From: an uncultured Porphyromonadaceae bacterium
GTDB lineage: Bacteria > Bacteroidota > Bacteroidia > Bacteroidales > Muribaculaceae
DNA: 58,886 bases
Direction of reading: 5' to 3'
Assembly: GCA_905198125.1 (NCBI GenBank)
Contig: CAJKBH010000021.1
Span: 1 to 58,886, forward strand
Shown here: positions 46,686-55,645 of the stretch, piece after piece
How positions within the stretch are numbered: position 1 is the stretch's first letter
Layout: every line of letters starts with the position of its first letter
Translations under genes and position numbers: made by a program
Notes under the pieces: model-generated
Seen by the model: only the letters and a program-made list of their open reading frames with translations
The model's database searches: none
Told to the model about the DNA's origin: nothing

Positions 46686-48047
46686 ATGAAAACCACAAAA
46701 CTTGATTATCAGAATGGCAATATAGGGAAGTTATTTCGCTCGCTGTTCTTCCCCACACTGATAGGGATGCTAAGTAACTCTGTATTCCTTATCACCGACG
46801 GGATATTTGTTGGACAAGGTATTGGCCCGTTAGGACTTGCCGCAGTCAATATGGTTGCTCCAATGTTCATTCTGATTTGCGGTATCACCCTGATGTTCGG
46901 CATCGGCAGTTCTGTCGGGGCATCTATTTGTCTTGCCAGCAAACAACATCTTTCTGCTAAGAAAATAGTATTTCAGTGTTTTTTAAGTGGAGAATTACTG
47001 ATATTGTTTCTTGCAACTATATTTATCAGTGATCCTAAAGGAATTGTCAACATACTTGGAGCAGATGATTCTATACGGAAGCTGTCTTCGGCATATCTGT
47101 TCTGGTTGTTTACGGCGATGATTTGCATGTTACCTCAAATCGGAGGCATGATGGTAATGCGACTTGACGGTTCTCCAAAATATGCCATGTTCTGCCAACT
47201 CATACCTGCTATTCTGAATATTGCTTTGGACTATTATCTTATATTTCAGTTGAAACTTGAAACTACCGGTGCGGCATTGGCAACTTCTATAAGTGGCATT
47301 GTCGGAGCTTTAATGGTGTTTCTTTATTTCTGTAAATGGTCTGTTAATTTCAGATTTACGAAAATTGCAGATGCATTTGAAGGAATATTGACTAATACTC
47401 GATATGCTGTAAAAATTGGGTTCTCCGCATTCTTTACCGAGGCGACAACTTGCGTAATGATGCTTACCGGCAATTATATGTTTATGCGGCTCATTGGCAT
47501 CGAAGGAGTATCGGCATATTCAATTGTATGTTATCTTTTCCCGGTTTTCTTCTCTTTTGCAAATTCAATAATTCAGTCAGAACAGCCGATAATCAGCTTT
47601 AATTATGGCAATCAAGCATACGGCAGGATTGCCGCAACATTTCAACAAGCTATTGGCACCGCATTTTTATCAGGTATTGGACTATCATTGTGCTGTTTGC
47701 TGTTTAACAGACCAATAGCTGAAATATTTTTGGGAAATGGCATGGAATATGGATTGGCTGAGGCCGGCATACCATTATTTGCAATTTGCCCGATCTTCTT
47801 CATCTCTAATATGGCTGTGATTGGTTACTATCAGAGTATTGAGAAGACATGGATAGCTTCACTCATCTCCCTATTACGAGGCCTTGTGGTATTAGTACCT
47901 TCTTTTATTATCCTGCCCTCTTTGATTGGTATTGCAGGATTATGGCTGGCAATTCCAATGTCAGAGTTCATAACACTAACTGTCGCGGGAGGAATATTCC
48001 TTTTCAGACATAGGGTTGACATATTAGAGAAATCGCTGGCACGATGA
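46686..48047 (+). CDS. MATE family efflux transporter of the drug operon
   Basis: A 453-residue, 12-helix MATE transporter whose start IGKLFRSLFFPTLIGMLSNS and GIGPLGLAAVNMVAPMF resemble the MepA-like branch. Its codon use is much more AT-rich than the chromosomal MATE gene at 1369, and the two are only distantly alike, so it came with the element. It probably exports drugs or the modified products of its neighbours. It is sixth in the operon, 10 bp before the vat-like gene. Confidence 0.9.
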   Translation: MKTTKLDYQNGNIGKLFRSLFFPTLIGMLSNSVFLITDGIFVGQGIGPLGLAAVNMVAPMFILICGITLMFGIGSSVGASICLASKQHLSAKKIVFQCFLSGELLILFLATIFISDPKGIVNILGADDSIRKLSSAYLFWLFTAMICMLPQIGGMMVMRLDGSPKYAMFCQLIPAILNIALDYYLIFQLKLETTGAALATSISGIVGALMVFLYFCKWSVNFRFTKIADAFEGILTNTRYAVKIGFSAFFTEATTCVMMLTGNYMFMRLIGIEGVSAYSIVCYLFPVFFSFANSIIQSEQPIISFNYGNQAYGRIAATFQQAIGTAFLSGIGLSLCCLLFNRPIAEIFLGNGMEYGLAEAGIPLFAICPIFFISNMAVIGYYQSIEKTWIASLISLLRGLVVLVPSFIILPSLIGIAGLWLAIPMSEFITLTVAGGIFLFRHRVDILEKSLAR

Positions 48048-48057
48048 ATTAACAGCT

Positions 48058-48678
48058 ATGGACCAGAATAAAATTTATCCGCGTTCAAATGATAATCAGA
48101 CAGTGTATCTGAAATCGGTTGTCACACGGCCGACAATCAAGGTCGGAGATTTCACAATCTACAACGATTTTGTGAATAATCCGCGAGACTTCGAGAAGAA
48201 CAATGTCCTCTATCATTATCCGATAAATAATGACAGGCTTATTATCGGCAAGTTCTGTTCGATAGCCTGCGGTGCAAAGTTTATATTCAACTGCGCCAAT
48301 CACACGCTTAAATCACTTTCTACCTACACATTCCCTTTGTTCTTTGAAGAGTGGGATTTGACGAAATCGGAAGTTGCCTCAGCTTGGGACAACAAAGGCG
48401 ATATTGTGATTGGCAATGACGTATGGATTGGTTATGACGCAGTCATCATGGCCGGAGTTACTATCGGAGACGGTGCAATTATCGGGACACGAGCTGTCGT
48501 CACCAAAGATGTCGAGCCATATTCAATTGTTGGCGGCGTTCCGGCAAAAGAGATACGCAAGCGGTTTGCTCCTGAAGTTATAAAGAAACTTATGGAGATA
48601 CAATGGTGGAACTGGCCCATTGAAAAGATCCGAAGCTCTATTCCAGATATACAATCCGGCAATGTAGATGCATTATAA
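48058..48678 (+). CDS. vat: Vat-like xenobiotic O-acetyltransferase
   Basis: A 206-residue left-handed beta-helix hexapeptide acetyltransferase. YHYPINNDRLIIGKFCSIA, NCANHT (the loop with the catalytic His of Vat enzymes) and IVIGNDVWIGYDAVIMAGV are characteristic of streptogramin A and chloramphenicol O-acetyltransferases of the Vat/XAT group. Length matches. It ends the operon; a terminator follows 6 bp later. Confidence 0.88.
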   Translation: MDQNKIYPRSNDNQTVYLKSVVTRPTIKVGDFTIYNDFVNNPRDFEKNNVLYHYPINNDRLIIGKFCSIACGAKFIFNCANHTLKSLSTYTFPLFFEEWDLTKSEVASAWDNKGDIVIGNDVWIGYDAVIMAGVTIGDGAIIGTRAVVTKDVEPYSIVGGVPAKEIRKRFAPEVIKKLMEIQWWNWPIEKIRSSIPDIQSGNVDAL

Positions 48679-48684
48679 AATAAA

Positions 48685-48719
48685 GCCACCGAGATTGCTG
48701 ATAATTCTCTCTCGGTGGC
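48685..48719. terminator. Terminator between vat-like gene and relaxase gene
   Basis: GCCACCGAGA (48685-48694) pairs perfectly with TCTCGGTGGC (48710-48719). It separates convergent transcripts. Confidence 0.8.
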
Positions 48720-48727
48720 GTTATTGG

Positions 48728-50113
48728 TTAGTGTAGCTTTGGCCCTTTGAGGCGTTGCTTGGCTTTTTGCTCTTCGCGGTAGCGTTGGAGAGCCTCGTCA
48801 AAGGTCATGCCGGGATGTCGGCTCAGCCACAATTTGAAATCATCCGGGAGAGCTGCTCCATGAGTTAGGCCTTCATCTTGAATCGGTGCGCTGCCGAAAG
48901 ACGGAGTTGACAACGTAATTCCGGCACCCGGTGATGGCGATGCCTGAGATTGCTTTGCCGCCAACTGTCGCTGGAATGCTTCAGGGATTTTGTGGTCGGA
49001 GGGATATGCCCGGCTTATGACAGGTTCTCGTTTGACGAAATCGTACCACATCCAATGGGTAAGAGGCACAACGCCTCCGGGTTCACATATTCCGATGCTG
49101 ATGAACTTACCCTCCTGATATGCTTGTTGTCTGAGTGGGTCAATCTTTACGCCACATACCACATCCGGCAATGGCGGTATCACAATCGGCTCAGGCTGCT
49201 TTGGTTTGGGCTGTGACTTTCGTTGCGGTTGAGGCTGTGGCGATGTCGGTGATTGAACATTTGCCTCCTGCTGTTTTTCCCGACGAGCCTTGAATTTCAC
49301 CTCAAGATTCTCGCGGCTGAAAAAGGGGTCAAGTTTCTTGTACCAGAATTCTTGCTTGCCAACCCCATAATAAAGGTTGAGACGCCCTGACTTTCCAATT
49401 TTCTGCCGCACTGTTATACCGTTTCTGCGTAACAGTTCAACGTATGATTTCCAATCGGTGACAGATGGAGTGAGATAGACTCTTGCAATGTCGCGGACAA
49501 GCTGATATCGGACTTTCTCTTTGCCTCGCAGTTTTGACACGTCGGTGTTGAGTTTGCTCTTGCCCTGTATCAGACGATGTTTCAGATTGAGAGCCTTGCA
49601 TACACGTTCATTTTTCTTGAAGTTGGTTGTCTGCGTCAGAATCTTACCATCATAATCAACACGGCTGAAAACGATGTGACAGTGAGGATGTGCCTTGTCA
49701 TAGTGGCGCACCACTATGTAAGGGGTATTGGTCAGTCCCATTTTCTTCATGTAGTCCTGTGCAACTTCCGTCATAAGCTCGTCCGTCATCTTAGGAGTAT
49801 CGTCGGGATGAAAGTCGAGAGAAATATGCCCGACCGGGTCAGTAATTGACTTACGCTGCCGTGACGGTCGGGAGATATCGTCAGCCATAACCTTGCGGCC
49901 TTCATATATCCTTATATCGCCGGAGGAGGAGATGAGTTTCCAGTCTTTGGAAAGATGGTCTATTATATCCTCGCCTCTGTTGCTCTCATATTTTCGCTCG
50001 TCGGCTTTCTGTTGCTTTGACTGCTCCTTGCATAGCTTTTCTTCCAGTTTGCGACGGGTTACGTAATCGACACATCCGCCGAAACCGGAGCCGCCTATTA
50101 TATACGCTATCAT
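48728..50113 (-). CDS. Relaxase (MobA-type mobilization nuclease)
   Basis: A 461-residue relaxase of the MOBP-like group. The metal-binding motif HPHCHIVFSRVD (HxHxxxS) lies at about residue 140 and the N-terminal GGSGFGGCVDYV segment carries the Tyr expected near the start. The C-terminal third is Pro/Gln-rich and ends in a helical domain. It nicks oriT and leads the strand into a helper conjugation pore. It follows the relaxosome gene by 6 bp. Confidence 0.92.
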   Translation of the reverse strand: MIAYIIGGSGFGGCVDYVTRRKLEEKLCKEQSKQQKADERKYESNRGEDIIDHLSKDWKLISSSGDIRIYEGRKVMADDISRPSRQRKSITDPVGHISLDFHPDDTPKMTDELMTEVAQDYMKKMGLTNTPYIVVRHYDKAHPHCHIVFSRVDYDGKILTQTTNFKKNERVCKALNLKHRLIQGKSKLNTDVSKLRGKEKVRYQLVRDIARVYLTPSVTDWKSYVELLRRNGITVRQKIGKSGRLNLYYGVGKQEFWYKKLDPFFSRENLEVKFKARREKQQEANVQSPTSPQPQPQRKSQPKPKQPEPIVIPPLPDVVCGVKIDPLRQQAYQEGKFISIGICEPGGVVPLTHWMWYDFVKREPVISRAYPSDHKIPEAFQRQLAAKQSQASPSPGAGITLSTPSFGSAPIQDEGLTHGAALPDDFKLWLSRHPGMTFDEALQRYREEQKAKQRLKGPKLH

Positions 50114-50119
50114 GGAAAA

Positions 50120-50503
50120 TTAAGAGTTTAATTTGGAGAACAGTTCGCGGAACTGATTGAGGTAAAACTGCACATCGCGGGTCATGGCATCAAGCCCCCG
50201 CTGATGACATAGGCGCAGGAGCTGGTTGAAGTTGTTGCTCATGCCGGAGAGATTCCGGGCGATTCTCATTTCGGATTCATTGAGCCGTGGAACAATGTGG
50301 GGATTGAGCGTTACGGAACGGATATATTCGCTGACATTCTTCATTCCCGACCGCTTGACATTGGCAAGCAGCAGGGTGTTTTCAGCTTCGTTGTATCGGG
50401 TATGGCGGACGTATGTCTGCCGTTCTTCTTCGGGCAGGGCGGGACGGCCGTTGCGGCGTCCTGCTCCAAGATTTGATTTGCGGGTTGGGGATTTGGGCTT
50501 CAT
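50120..50503 (-). CDS. MobC-like relaxosome protein
   Basis: A 127-residue protein starting MKPKSPTRKSNLGAGRRNGR. A basic N-terminus is followed by a ribbon-helix-helix-like part and the helix NEAENTLLLANVKRSGMKNV, with RIARNLSGMSNNFNQLLRLC typical of MobC/BmgB accessory proteins. It probably binds oriT and helps the relaxase. The frame opens further upstream to 50557, but that extension overlaps the palindromes of the candidate oriT, so 50503 is preferred. Confidence 0.85.
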   Translation of the reverse strand: MKPKSPTRKSNLGAGRRNGRPALPEEERQTYVRHTRYNEAENTLLLANVKRSGMKNVSEYIRSVTLNPHIVPRLNESEMRIARNLSGMSNNFNQLLRLCHQRGLDAMTRDVQFYLNQFRELFSKLNS

Positions 50504-50530
50504 TGGCTGGGGGGATTGAGGGTTGAGAAA

Positions 50531-50658
50531 TGGAGGGGCATAACGGATTCGGTACACCGGTGTACCGCTCCACCCGGTATAATGGAGGGTGGCGAGGGGA
50601 GCAACATGGTTGCGACGATTTTTGTGTCACAAAAATCTAACCTCGCTTAGCCCCTCCA
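50531..50658. other. Candidate oriT
   Basis: Upstream of the mobilization genes lie three inverted repeats: TGGAGGGGC (50531) with GCCCCTCCA (50650), the perfect palindrome GGTACACCGGTGTACC (50551-50566), and GATTTTTGTG-T-CACAAAAATC (50617-50637). Nested repeats beside a relaxosome gene are typical of oriT. The nick site is not visible. Confidence 0.5.
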
Positions 50659-50703
50659 TTACCCCTGCGGATAGATACGGATGCCCCGTGAGTTACAGCA
50701 CTG

Positions 50704-51531
50704 TCAGATGCTTAATTTCACACCTGACAGTTTGCGGTTGATAAGGTCGCGGTGTTCGTCAAAGAATGCTTTGAGGACATTGATGACGATGTGCGATGGT
50801 GCCAGATTCGGTACACCGCTCAACCGCGCAAGTGTTTCCAGAGCGTTGCGGAGTTCGAGCGGAAGGAACACTGGCTTCTTCTCACCAAGACTGGTGATGT
50901 GGAGATATTCACGAGTCAGCACATCGAAATCAGCATCAACTTTTTTGGAACTGATACGCGATTTCTTTGACTGTTCCACGCGGTCAGGTTCTTCCTGTAC
51001 CGCCATCCGAAGTGTAACAGAAGCGGGAACCGTGTCGGAATTTTGTCCGTCGGGGACATCGGTCTCCGATGACGACGGCACTGATACCTTCTTTATTTCC
51101 AGCTCCGGAGTTACGGATGGTATAACAGCAGCACCGGTAAACTGGTATTGCGGTTGCACCGCATTGTCCGATGTTTCGATTAGCGTTGATTTGATTGACT
51201 GATGTTCCGGTTGACTGCTTGCCTGTGCATCTGGTTGATTGGTTGGCTCATCAGCATTGAGCTTGGCGATTATTCTTTTACATTCTTCGCCATGCTCCCG
51301 GATAAATTTCTCGATGTTCTCAGGCTCCCACCGACAGAGCCATGCGTTCAGCCCCATGCCGGAAAGCGGCGGATTCTCGTCTGTCATGTTCCAGGGAATC
51401 GAATACTCTTTAAGAAGAGCCTCCCTTTTCTGCTCAGCTTCTTTCTCCTTACGGGACTGTTCTTCCAGTTCCGCAAGAAATTTATCGGCATCAAAATCGG
51501 ATGCCTTGGATGGTTTGGTTGATTTTGCCAT
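50704..51531 (-). CDS. DUF3408 family protein
   Basis: A 275-residue protein with a charged helical N-terminus (about 1-60), a variable middle and a C-terminal DUF3408 domain (about 205-275; PVFLPLELRNALETLARL). DUF3408 proteins are found on Bacteroidetes conjugative and mobilizable elements, where they resemble ribbon-helix-helix DNA-binding partners. It lies between the helicase and the mob genes on the same strand. Confidence 0.8.
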   Translation of the reverse strand: MAKSTKPSKASDFDADKFLAELEEQSRKEKEAEQKREALLKEYSIPWNMTDENPPLSGMGLNAWLCRWEPENIEKFIREHGEECKRIIAKLNADEPTNQPDAQASSQPEHQSIKSTLIETSDNAVQPQYQFTGAAVIPSVTPELEIKKVSVPSSSETDVPDGQNSDTVPASVTLRMAVQEEPDRVEQSKKSRISSKKVDADFDVLTREYLHITSLGEKKPVFLPLELRNALETLARLSGVPNLAPSHIVINVLKAFFDEHRDLINRKLSGVKLSI

Positions 51532-51862
51532 ACTAATTGGGGGTTGTAGCCACCGAGAGAAAAGTCCCGGCGACCGGGTGAGGTATTGAGTTTGATAAAC
51601 TGATGAATCGAATTGGTATCAACAACTATATCAGTGCGTTACTCTTTCATCATTGTTTCATCACTATTTTTTAGGCAGTGAAAAGAAAAATTGAGCGAGG
51701 GAAAAGAAAAATTGCGTTTTATCTCGGTGCCACCCACTTTTCTTTTCATTGCCTTTCATCCTTTGATGAAATATTGATGAATAACCGATGAAAAGAAAAA
51801 GCACTGAGAAACAATACTGTATATCTCTTTTCATCAGTTCATCAAAATTCAACGAGAAAAAA
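51532..51862. other. AT-rich gap with iteron-like repeats
   Basis: No gene is supported. GAAAAGAAAAATTG occurs twice (about 51678 and 51701), a third GAAAAGAAAAA lies near 51789, and inverted TTTTCTTTTC near 51738. Beside a helicase gene this could be a replication or control site. An ORF here is made of the repeats. Confidence 0.45.
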
Positions 51863-53095
51863 TTATAAATTCTCTAACATCTGACGGGTGACGGTATAGT
51901 AGCGTCCACACCGGCGTGTCTCGACGTATGATTCTTCATCGCGGAACATACCGACAGTGTAGGTGGTATAGCAGAACGAATTGGAGGCCGGCTTGAGCTT
52001 CCAGCAATCCTGCACCACCTTTCGGAGCTGTCCCCGGTCGGCCTTTACCTGACGGTAGCTGAATAGACTGAGGATGTCGTTGAAACAGAAATCAACTTCG
52101 TCGATTTTGCGTGAGTCCATTATCTCGGTCAGCAGCTCGGCAAGCTCCAGCTCCACACGGTTGCGGTTGGCTCGGATGATTCGTTGCAGGGCATCGGTGT
52201 CAATCATCGCAGGGTCGAACCACATCCGGCTTTCCTCGGCGGTTGACAGCTGCCGATAGGTCAGGGCGTGGAGAAATGACGGTATCTCGTAGCGGATTTT
52301 CTCCAGAAACGTGGTGTCGTCGGTGGTGAGCTTCGGAATCTTCCGCACCCAGTAGCGTGTCTCGCCGGGGTCGATGACTACGGGGAGATACTCGTTGTTG
52401 GAACACAACACGAACTTGGCGAAGAAACTCACCTCCTCGCGGTCGCGCCCTTTGGCTTCCATCTTGTAGTTGTACGTTGTGCTGAGATTCTTCAGACGCT
52501 CGGAGTCCTCGCGCTTGTTGAGCAGCACCTCGTCAACCACGATTATGAGTTTGCCGTTCCAGTCGTCGTTGAACTGACTGCGGAAGTTCTCGTTGGTGTT
52601 GAACGTGACATTCGCCTCAAAGAGCAGTTTTAGGAAACTGAGGAAAGTGGACTTGCCGGTGTTGCGCTCCTCCGATACCAGAAGCAGAATCGGAAGTTTC
52701 TGCAACGGCATGGTGTAGAGGATTTGCAGATAGTCAAGACCGAGTTCGTACTGGTCGCCAAAGATATGGCGCACGAGCGATTCGATGCACGGCCATTTTC
52801 CCTCGGTGGGAATGTGGCTGAGCGGCGAATACTTGTTCTTGAAGTTGCCGACCACGGGCTGATAGTCCAGATGCGAGGGAACACAGCAGAAGCCGTCGTA
52901 TTTGGGGACGTTGGCAAGAAAGTCCTTGCCATAGTCCTGACGGATAGCCTCGATTGTCCACGGGATACTACGCTCTATGAGCTGTCCGGCGGCGTTGGGC
53001 TGGCGTACAATCTTGTAGTAGGTGGTGCCGATGCGCTCGAAGCGGTCTTCGGCTCCGGGAGTAGTGTCAATTTCTGTCATTGGCTCAGTCTTCAT
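51863..53095 (-). CDS. SF3/P4-type helicase (DUF5906, VirE-like)
   Basis: A 410-residue ATPase. Walker A is SEERNTGKSTF (about residue 142), Walker B LIIVVDEVLL (about 186), and FAKFVLCSNNEYLPV is the sensor region. The layout fits the DUF5906 or primase-C-terminal helicase group of phages and mobile elements. It probably opens the element's origin during excision or transfer. It overlaps the preceding gene by 11 bp. Confidence 0.85.
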   Translation of the reverse strand: MKTEPMTEIDTTPGAEDRFERIGTTYYKIVRQPNAAGQLIERSIPWTIEAIRQDYGKDFLANVPKYDGFCCVPSHLDYQPVVGNFKNKYSPLSHIPTEGKWPCIESLVRHIFGDQYELGLDYLQILYTMPLQKLPILLLVSEERNTGKSTFLSFLKLLFEANVTFNTNENFRSQFNDDWNGKLIIVVDEVLLNKREDSERLKNLSTTYNYKMEAKGRDREEVSFFAKFVLCSNNEYLPVVIDPGETRYWVRKIPKLTTDDTTFLEKIRYEIPSFLHALTYRQLSTAEESRMWFDPAMIDTDALQRIIRANRNRVELELAELLTEIMDSRKIDEVDFCFNDILSLFSYRQVKADRGQLRKVVQDCWKLKPASNSFCYTTYTVGMFRDEESYVETRRCGRYYTVTRQMLENL

Positions 53096-53414
53096 TGCGG
53101 GCGTTTATAATGTCTTGTATCTCGCGCTGGCTGTAACGTGTGCTGCCGTTCACCTTGAAGGGGTGCAGTTTGCCGGCACGTGCCATGTTGAATACGGTTG
53201 TCTCGCACACGCCGAGTTGTTCGGCGACTTCCTTTCTGGTGAGGGGACGCTCTTTCTCGGCATCCATATACACTGGGAGGATTCGCTCGCGTGTGGCTTC
53301 GATTGTGTCCACCACCAACTGATGAAGGTCGGAGAGGTGGACGGTGAGGAGAATATTGGGGGAATCAGGGTCGGACAACGACACCTGAAGGAGGTCGTAT
53401 AGGCTTGCTTTCAT
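53085..53414 (-). CDS. Helix-turn-helix excisionase-like protein
   Basis: A 109-residue protein whose C-terminal half (RPLTRKEVAEQLGVCETTVFNM...GSTRYSQREI) is a MerR-like winged HTH_17 domain, the fold of excisionases and mobile-element regulators. The N-terminal half is unassigned. It overlaps the helicase gene and probably regulates or directs excision. A strongly structured leader precedes it. Confidence 0.85.
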   Translation of the reverse strand: MKASLYDLLQVSLSDPDSPNILLTVHLSDLHQLVVDTIEATRERILPVYMDAEKERPLTRKEVAEQLGVCETTVFNMARAGKLHPFKVNGSTRYSQREIQDIINARNED

Positions 53415-53710
53415 CTGGGGGGAATGAAATTAAGTTATATCGCCGGATTGTTTACACCATCCACTGCCCGGCGACGATTAAGGCAGTGAAGATGTGTCCC
53501 CGAAAGGACATAGAAGGGGCTGTCGGCTATGTTTCGCTAAAGCCGACGGTTGTCGCTGCCGACCGTTAAAGGTCAGTGCAAGGCGTAGCTCGCCCTATCC
53601 CATACCGTGCGCATTGGCAACGGCATGAGTGGCATCCGTCCCGGATATGGAGCGGACACAAGGCGGCTGTGTCTTACCTACATAGTGTAAGGCATACGCA
53701 TTTTTCTTCT
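53415..53710 (-). ncRNA. Structured leader upstream of the excisionase-like gene
   Basis: Several stems follow one another: CACTGCC/GGCAGTG (53462/53482), TGTCC/GGACA (53495/53506), GTCGGCT/AGCCGAC (53522/53541), GACC/GGTC near 53581 and a longer imperfect one around 53597-53630. No ORF fits. On the coding (minus) strand this would be a folded 5' UTR of about 300 nt. Confidence 0.5.
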
Positions 53711-54676
53711 TTTTAGTTGATTTTTTTCGTACAGATTCTGTACGGGCACAGTTATGGCTGTTCGCTCTCTGATTTCTGGCTCATTACGGCTCATTTATGG
53801 ACACACGTCATGCTGCACCGCCTGATAGTCTGTGATTCTCGGTGAGATATGGGTGTCGCAAATGTCAGCCTGTAATGGCTATATGACAGCTCATGGCTGT
53901 GCCGGGCTTTCTTCTCTGCCGTTGTTCTTCGTGTTTAATCCGTTGAGCATCGCTTCCTTAAGGCGAGTTGTTGCCGGTTAAACCGTTGCGGTGTCTTCCG
54001 CATTCAACAGCAGGTTCTTCATAGTGATTCCGGAATCCTTGTTCCGGCCTTCTTATTGTGGTACCTCTTTCTATTTTCGTTGTTGCAATATAGGGCTTTG
54101 CATCTGTCGGGAAGCATCGTTCCATTTCCGGGCTATAAAGTTGAACGTGTCGCTTTCGGTATGCGAGGCTCTCAATCGCTATATAAAGATACGAAAAATT
54201 TTTGAGGATTCCAAATCTGCACAAATTCCCATCAGCGGAAGACCGTCTTGACAACTATCGTGTGTATGATGTAGGTGTGTCAATAGCTGCCATAAGCGTC
54301 ACGCTTGAATACAGGCACCGGCATCGGTGTAAGTGTCGGGTATGTACCCGCACATCGATTGTTTCGCATAGGTTGCTCATCCGGTTACGAATTTCAAGCA
54401 CACACTTTTGGGGTTGTGCGATAGTGTTCGACCCATCGGGATCGAATCTTAGTCCAGCCCACTCTTGGGCCGGGAGGTATGTATGCGGTGAGATAAAGGC
54501 GCAACCGTCACGGCAGAGCAGTCTGACGCTCCGCTATGGTTGCAAAATATGCCACCGCAACTTTCCTAACAAAGCTTTGTTCAGAAAAGTTCACGGTTTG
54601 ACAAAAAAAGTTATCCATAGCCAAAAATAGTGCATTTTCGGGCACCGCAACTCGCGCCAAATCTTCTTTTCATCGG
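53711..54676. other. Gene-free stretch with hairpins
   Basis: The open frames here lack family features. Hairpins include CACCG-GCAT-CGGTG (54316-54329), CGGGTA-TG-TACCCG (54337-54350) and GCCC...GGGC (54457-54470). A possible minus-strand -7 box TATCTTTG lies just beyond (54684-54677). It may be part of a long leader for the excisionase operon. Confidence 0.4.
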
Positions 54677-54787
54677 CAAAGATAAGTCGTCATTCTCAAT
54701 CCCTCCCAATATTTTCCACCGGATATAGCACGAGGTTGTACAAGTATCTCGATATATACAACCCATATAGCGATTATTCCAACGTAC

Positions 54788-54824
54788 ATTAAAAAATTCC
54801 AGACGATGTCTGGAATTTTTTAAT
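54788..54824. terminator. Perfect 17-bp hairpin
   Basis: ATTAAAAAATTCCAGAC (54788-54804), loop GAT, then its exact complement to 54824, with A/T-rich ends on both strands, makes a bidirectional terminator. It is downstream of the ART-like gene on the minus strand. Confidence 0.8.
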
Positions 54825-54856
54825 ATCATTTTGCCGAAATTTCCCAAATTGGCTCA

Positions 54857-54889
54857 CAAAGATAATACCACCTTATCGGACTTTCCAAA
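54857..54889 (-). promoter_or_regulatory. Minus-strand promoter just before the hairpin
   Basis: TTTG (54889-54886), a 21-bp spacer and TATCTTTG (54864-54857) match the consensus. Transcription from about 54850 would meet the hairpin at 54824 almost at once, giving a very short RNA or an attenuated leader. No ORF is supported between 54825 and 55069. Confidence 0.5.
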
Positions 54890-55069
54890 GTATTCCGGGT
54901 ATTGTCCGTGAATATCCGTTTTGGTTCCGTTCTTTTCCGCAAGATGTCCGCAAGAATGGTTAGGACACTCTAAAATATGCTTATAATCCGTCAAATCTAT
55001 GGTTTTTGACCCACTTTTGGCGAATTATATATACCTGATTTTAGTTTGTTAGAAAAACTTATCAACTTG

Positions 55070-55639
55070 TTAGAATGTATAGGCATCTGCGCCAGCATAT
55101 TCTATAGGAAAAACGACTTTAAAATTATTTATTCCAATTATAGATCTGTCACGTATACAAATTTGAACAGGAGGTTTCAAATCAAGATACGCTTTGCCTG
55201 CGAGATATGGATATATTCGATCCTGATATTCTTTGTAATTAAAACAGTCTTTAAACTCTGCTTTAATCGCAACATACGGGAAATTTCCACCCATTAATTT
55301 TTCTGCATGTGTTAGGACCTTTTCTACTGTGACTTTAGAATCCGGAAATGTTTTCGCATAGGAGTCTCTCCAATTGGTAAACATAACAAGTTGCTCTGGC
55401 TCTAATAAATTAAGCAGCATATCCTTTGGTATGTCAACCTCAGATTTCGCAATTATATAATCTTTTCCTTTAACCTTATAAGAGACAAATCCCCAATAGT
55501 GAGCAGCGTCAATAAATGTATCCCAAAAGTAATAGCCTTTTCCCAACCAACGATCCCTAATGTTGCCAAGAAAAGGTCCATTCGCCTCAACGTAATCTAC
55601 GTTATCGCGATCTTCCAATGTTTGATAAAGAACGCTCAA
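55070..55639 (-). CDS. ADP-ribosyltransferase-like protein (DUF3990-like)
   Basis: A 189-residue protein. LYQTLE at the start and GKGYYFWDTFIDAAHYWG at about 33-50 follow the pattern of ART folds of the DUF3990 group (GKGFYxT...A..WA), and PPVQICIRD near 165 may hold the third motif. Such proteins attach ADP-ribose to targets and often serve as toxins. No ATG exists near the start; the frame opens with TTG directly after the SecB-like stop (TAG AGA ATT TTG), so initiation is non-AUG and probably coupled. Catalytic assignment is tentative. Confidence 0.6.
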   Translation of the reverse strand: MSVLYQTLEDRDNVDYVEANGPFLGNIRDRWLGKGYYFWDTFIDAAHYWGFVSYKVKGKDYIIAKSEVDIPKDMLLNLLEPEQLVMFTNWRDSYAKTFPDSKVTVEKVLTHAEKLMGGNFPYVAIKAEFKDCFNYKEYQDRIYPYLAGKAYLDLKPPVQICIRDRSIIGINNFKVVFPIEYAGADAYTF

Positions 55640-55645
55640 AATTCT

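Noticed and set aside
51664..51852. 62-codon ORF between DUF3408 and helicase genes
   Set aside because: Made of the GAAAAG repeats; Phe/Ser/Leu low complexity.
53958..54254. 98-codon minus-strand ORF (and overlapping plus-strand ORFs to 54630)
   Set aside because: No domain, no start context, and composition that matches the folded non-coding DNA around it.
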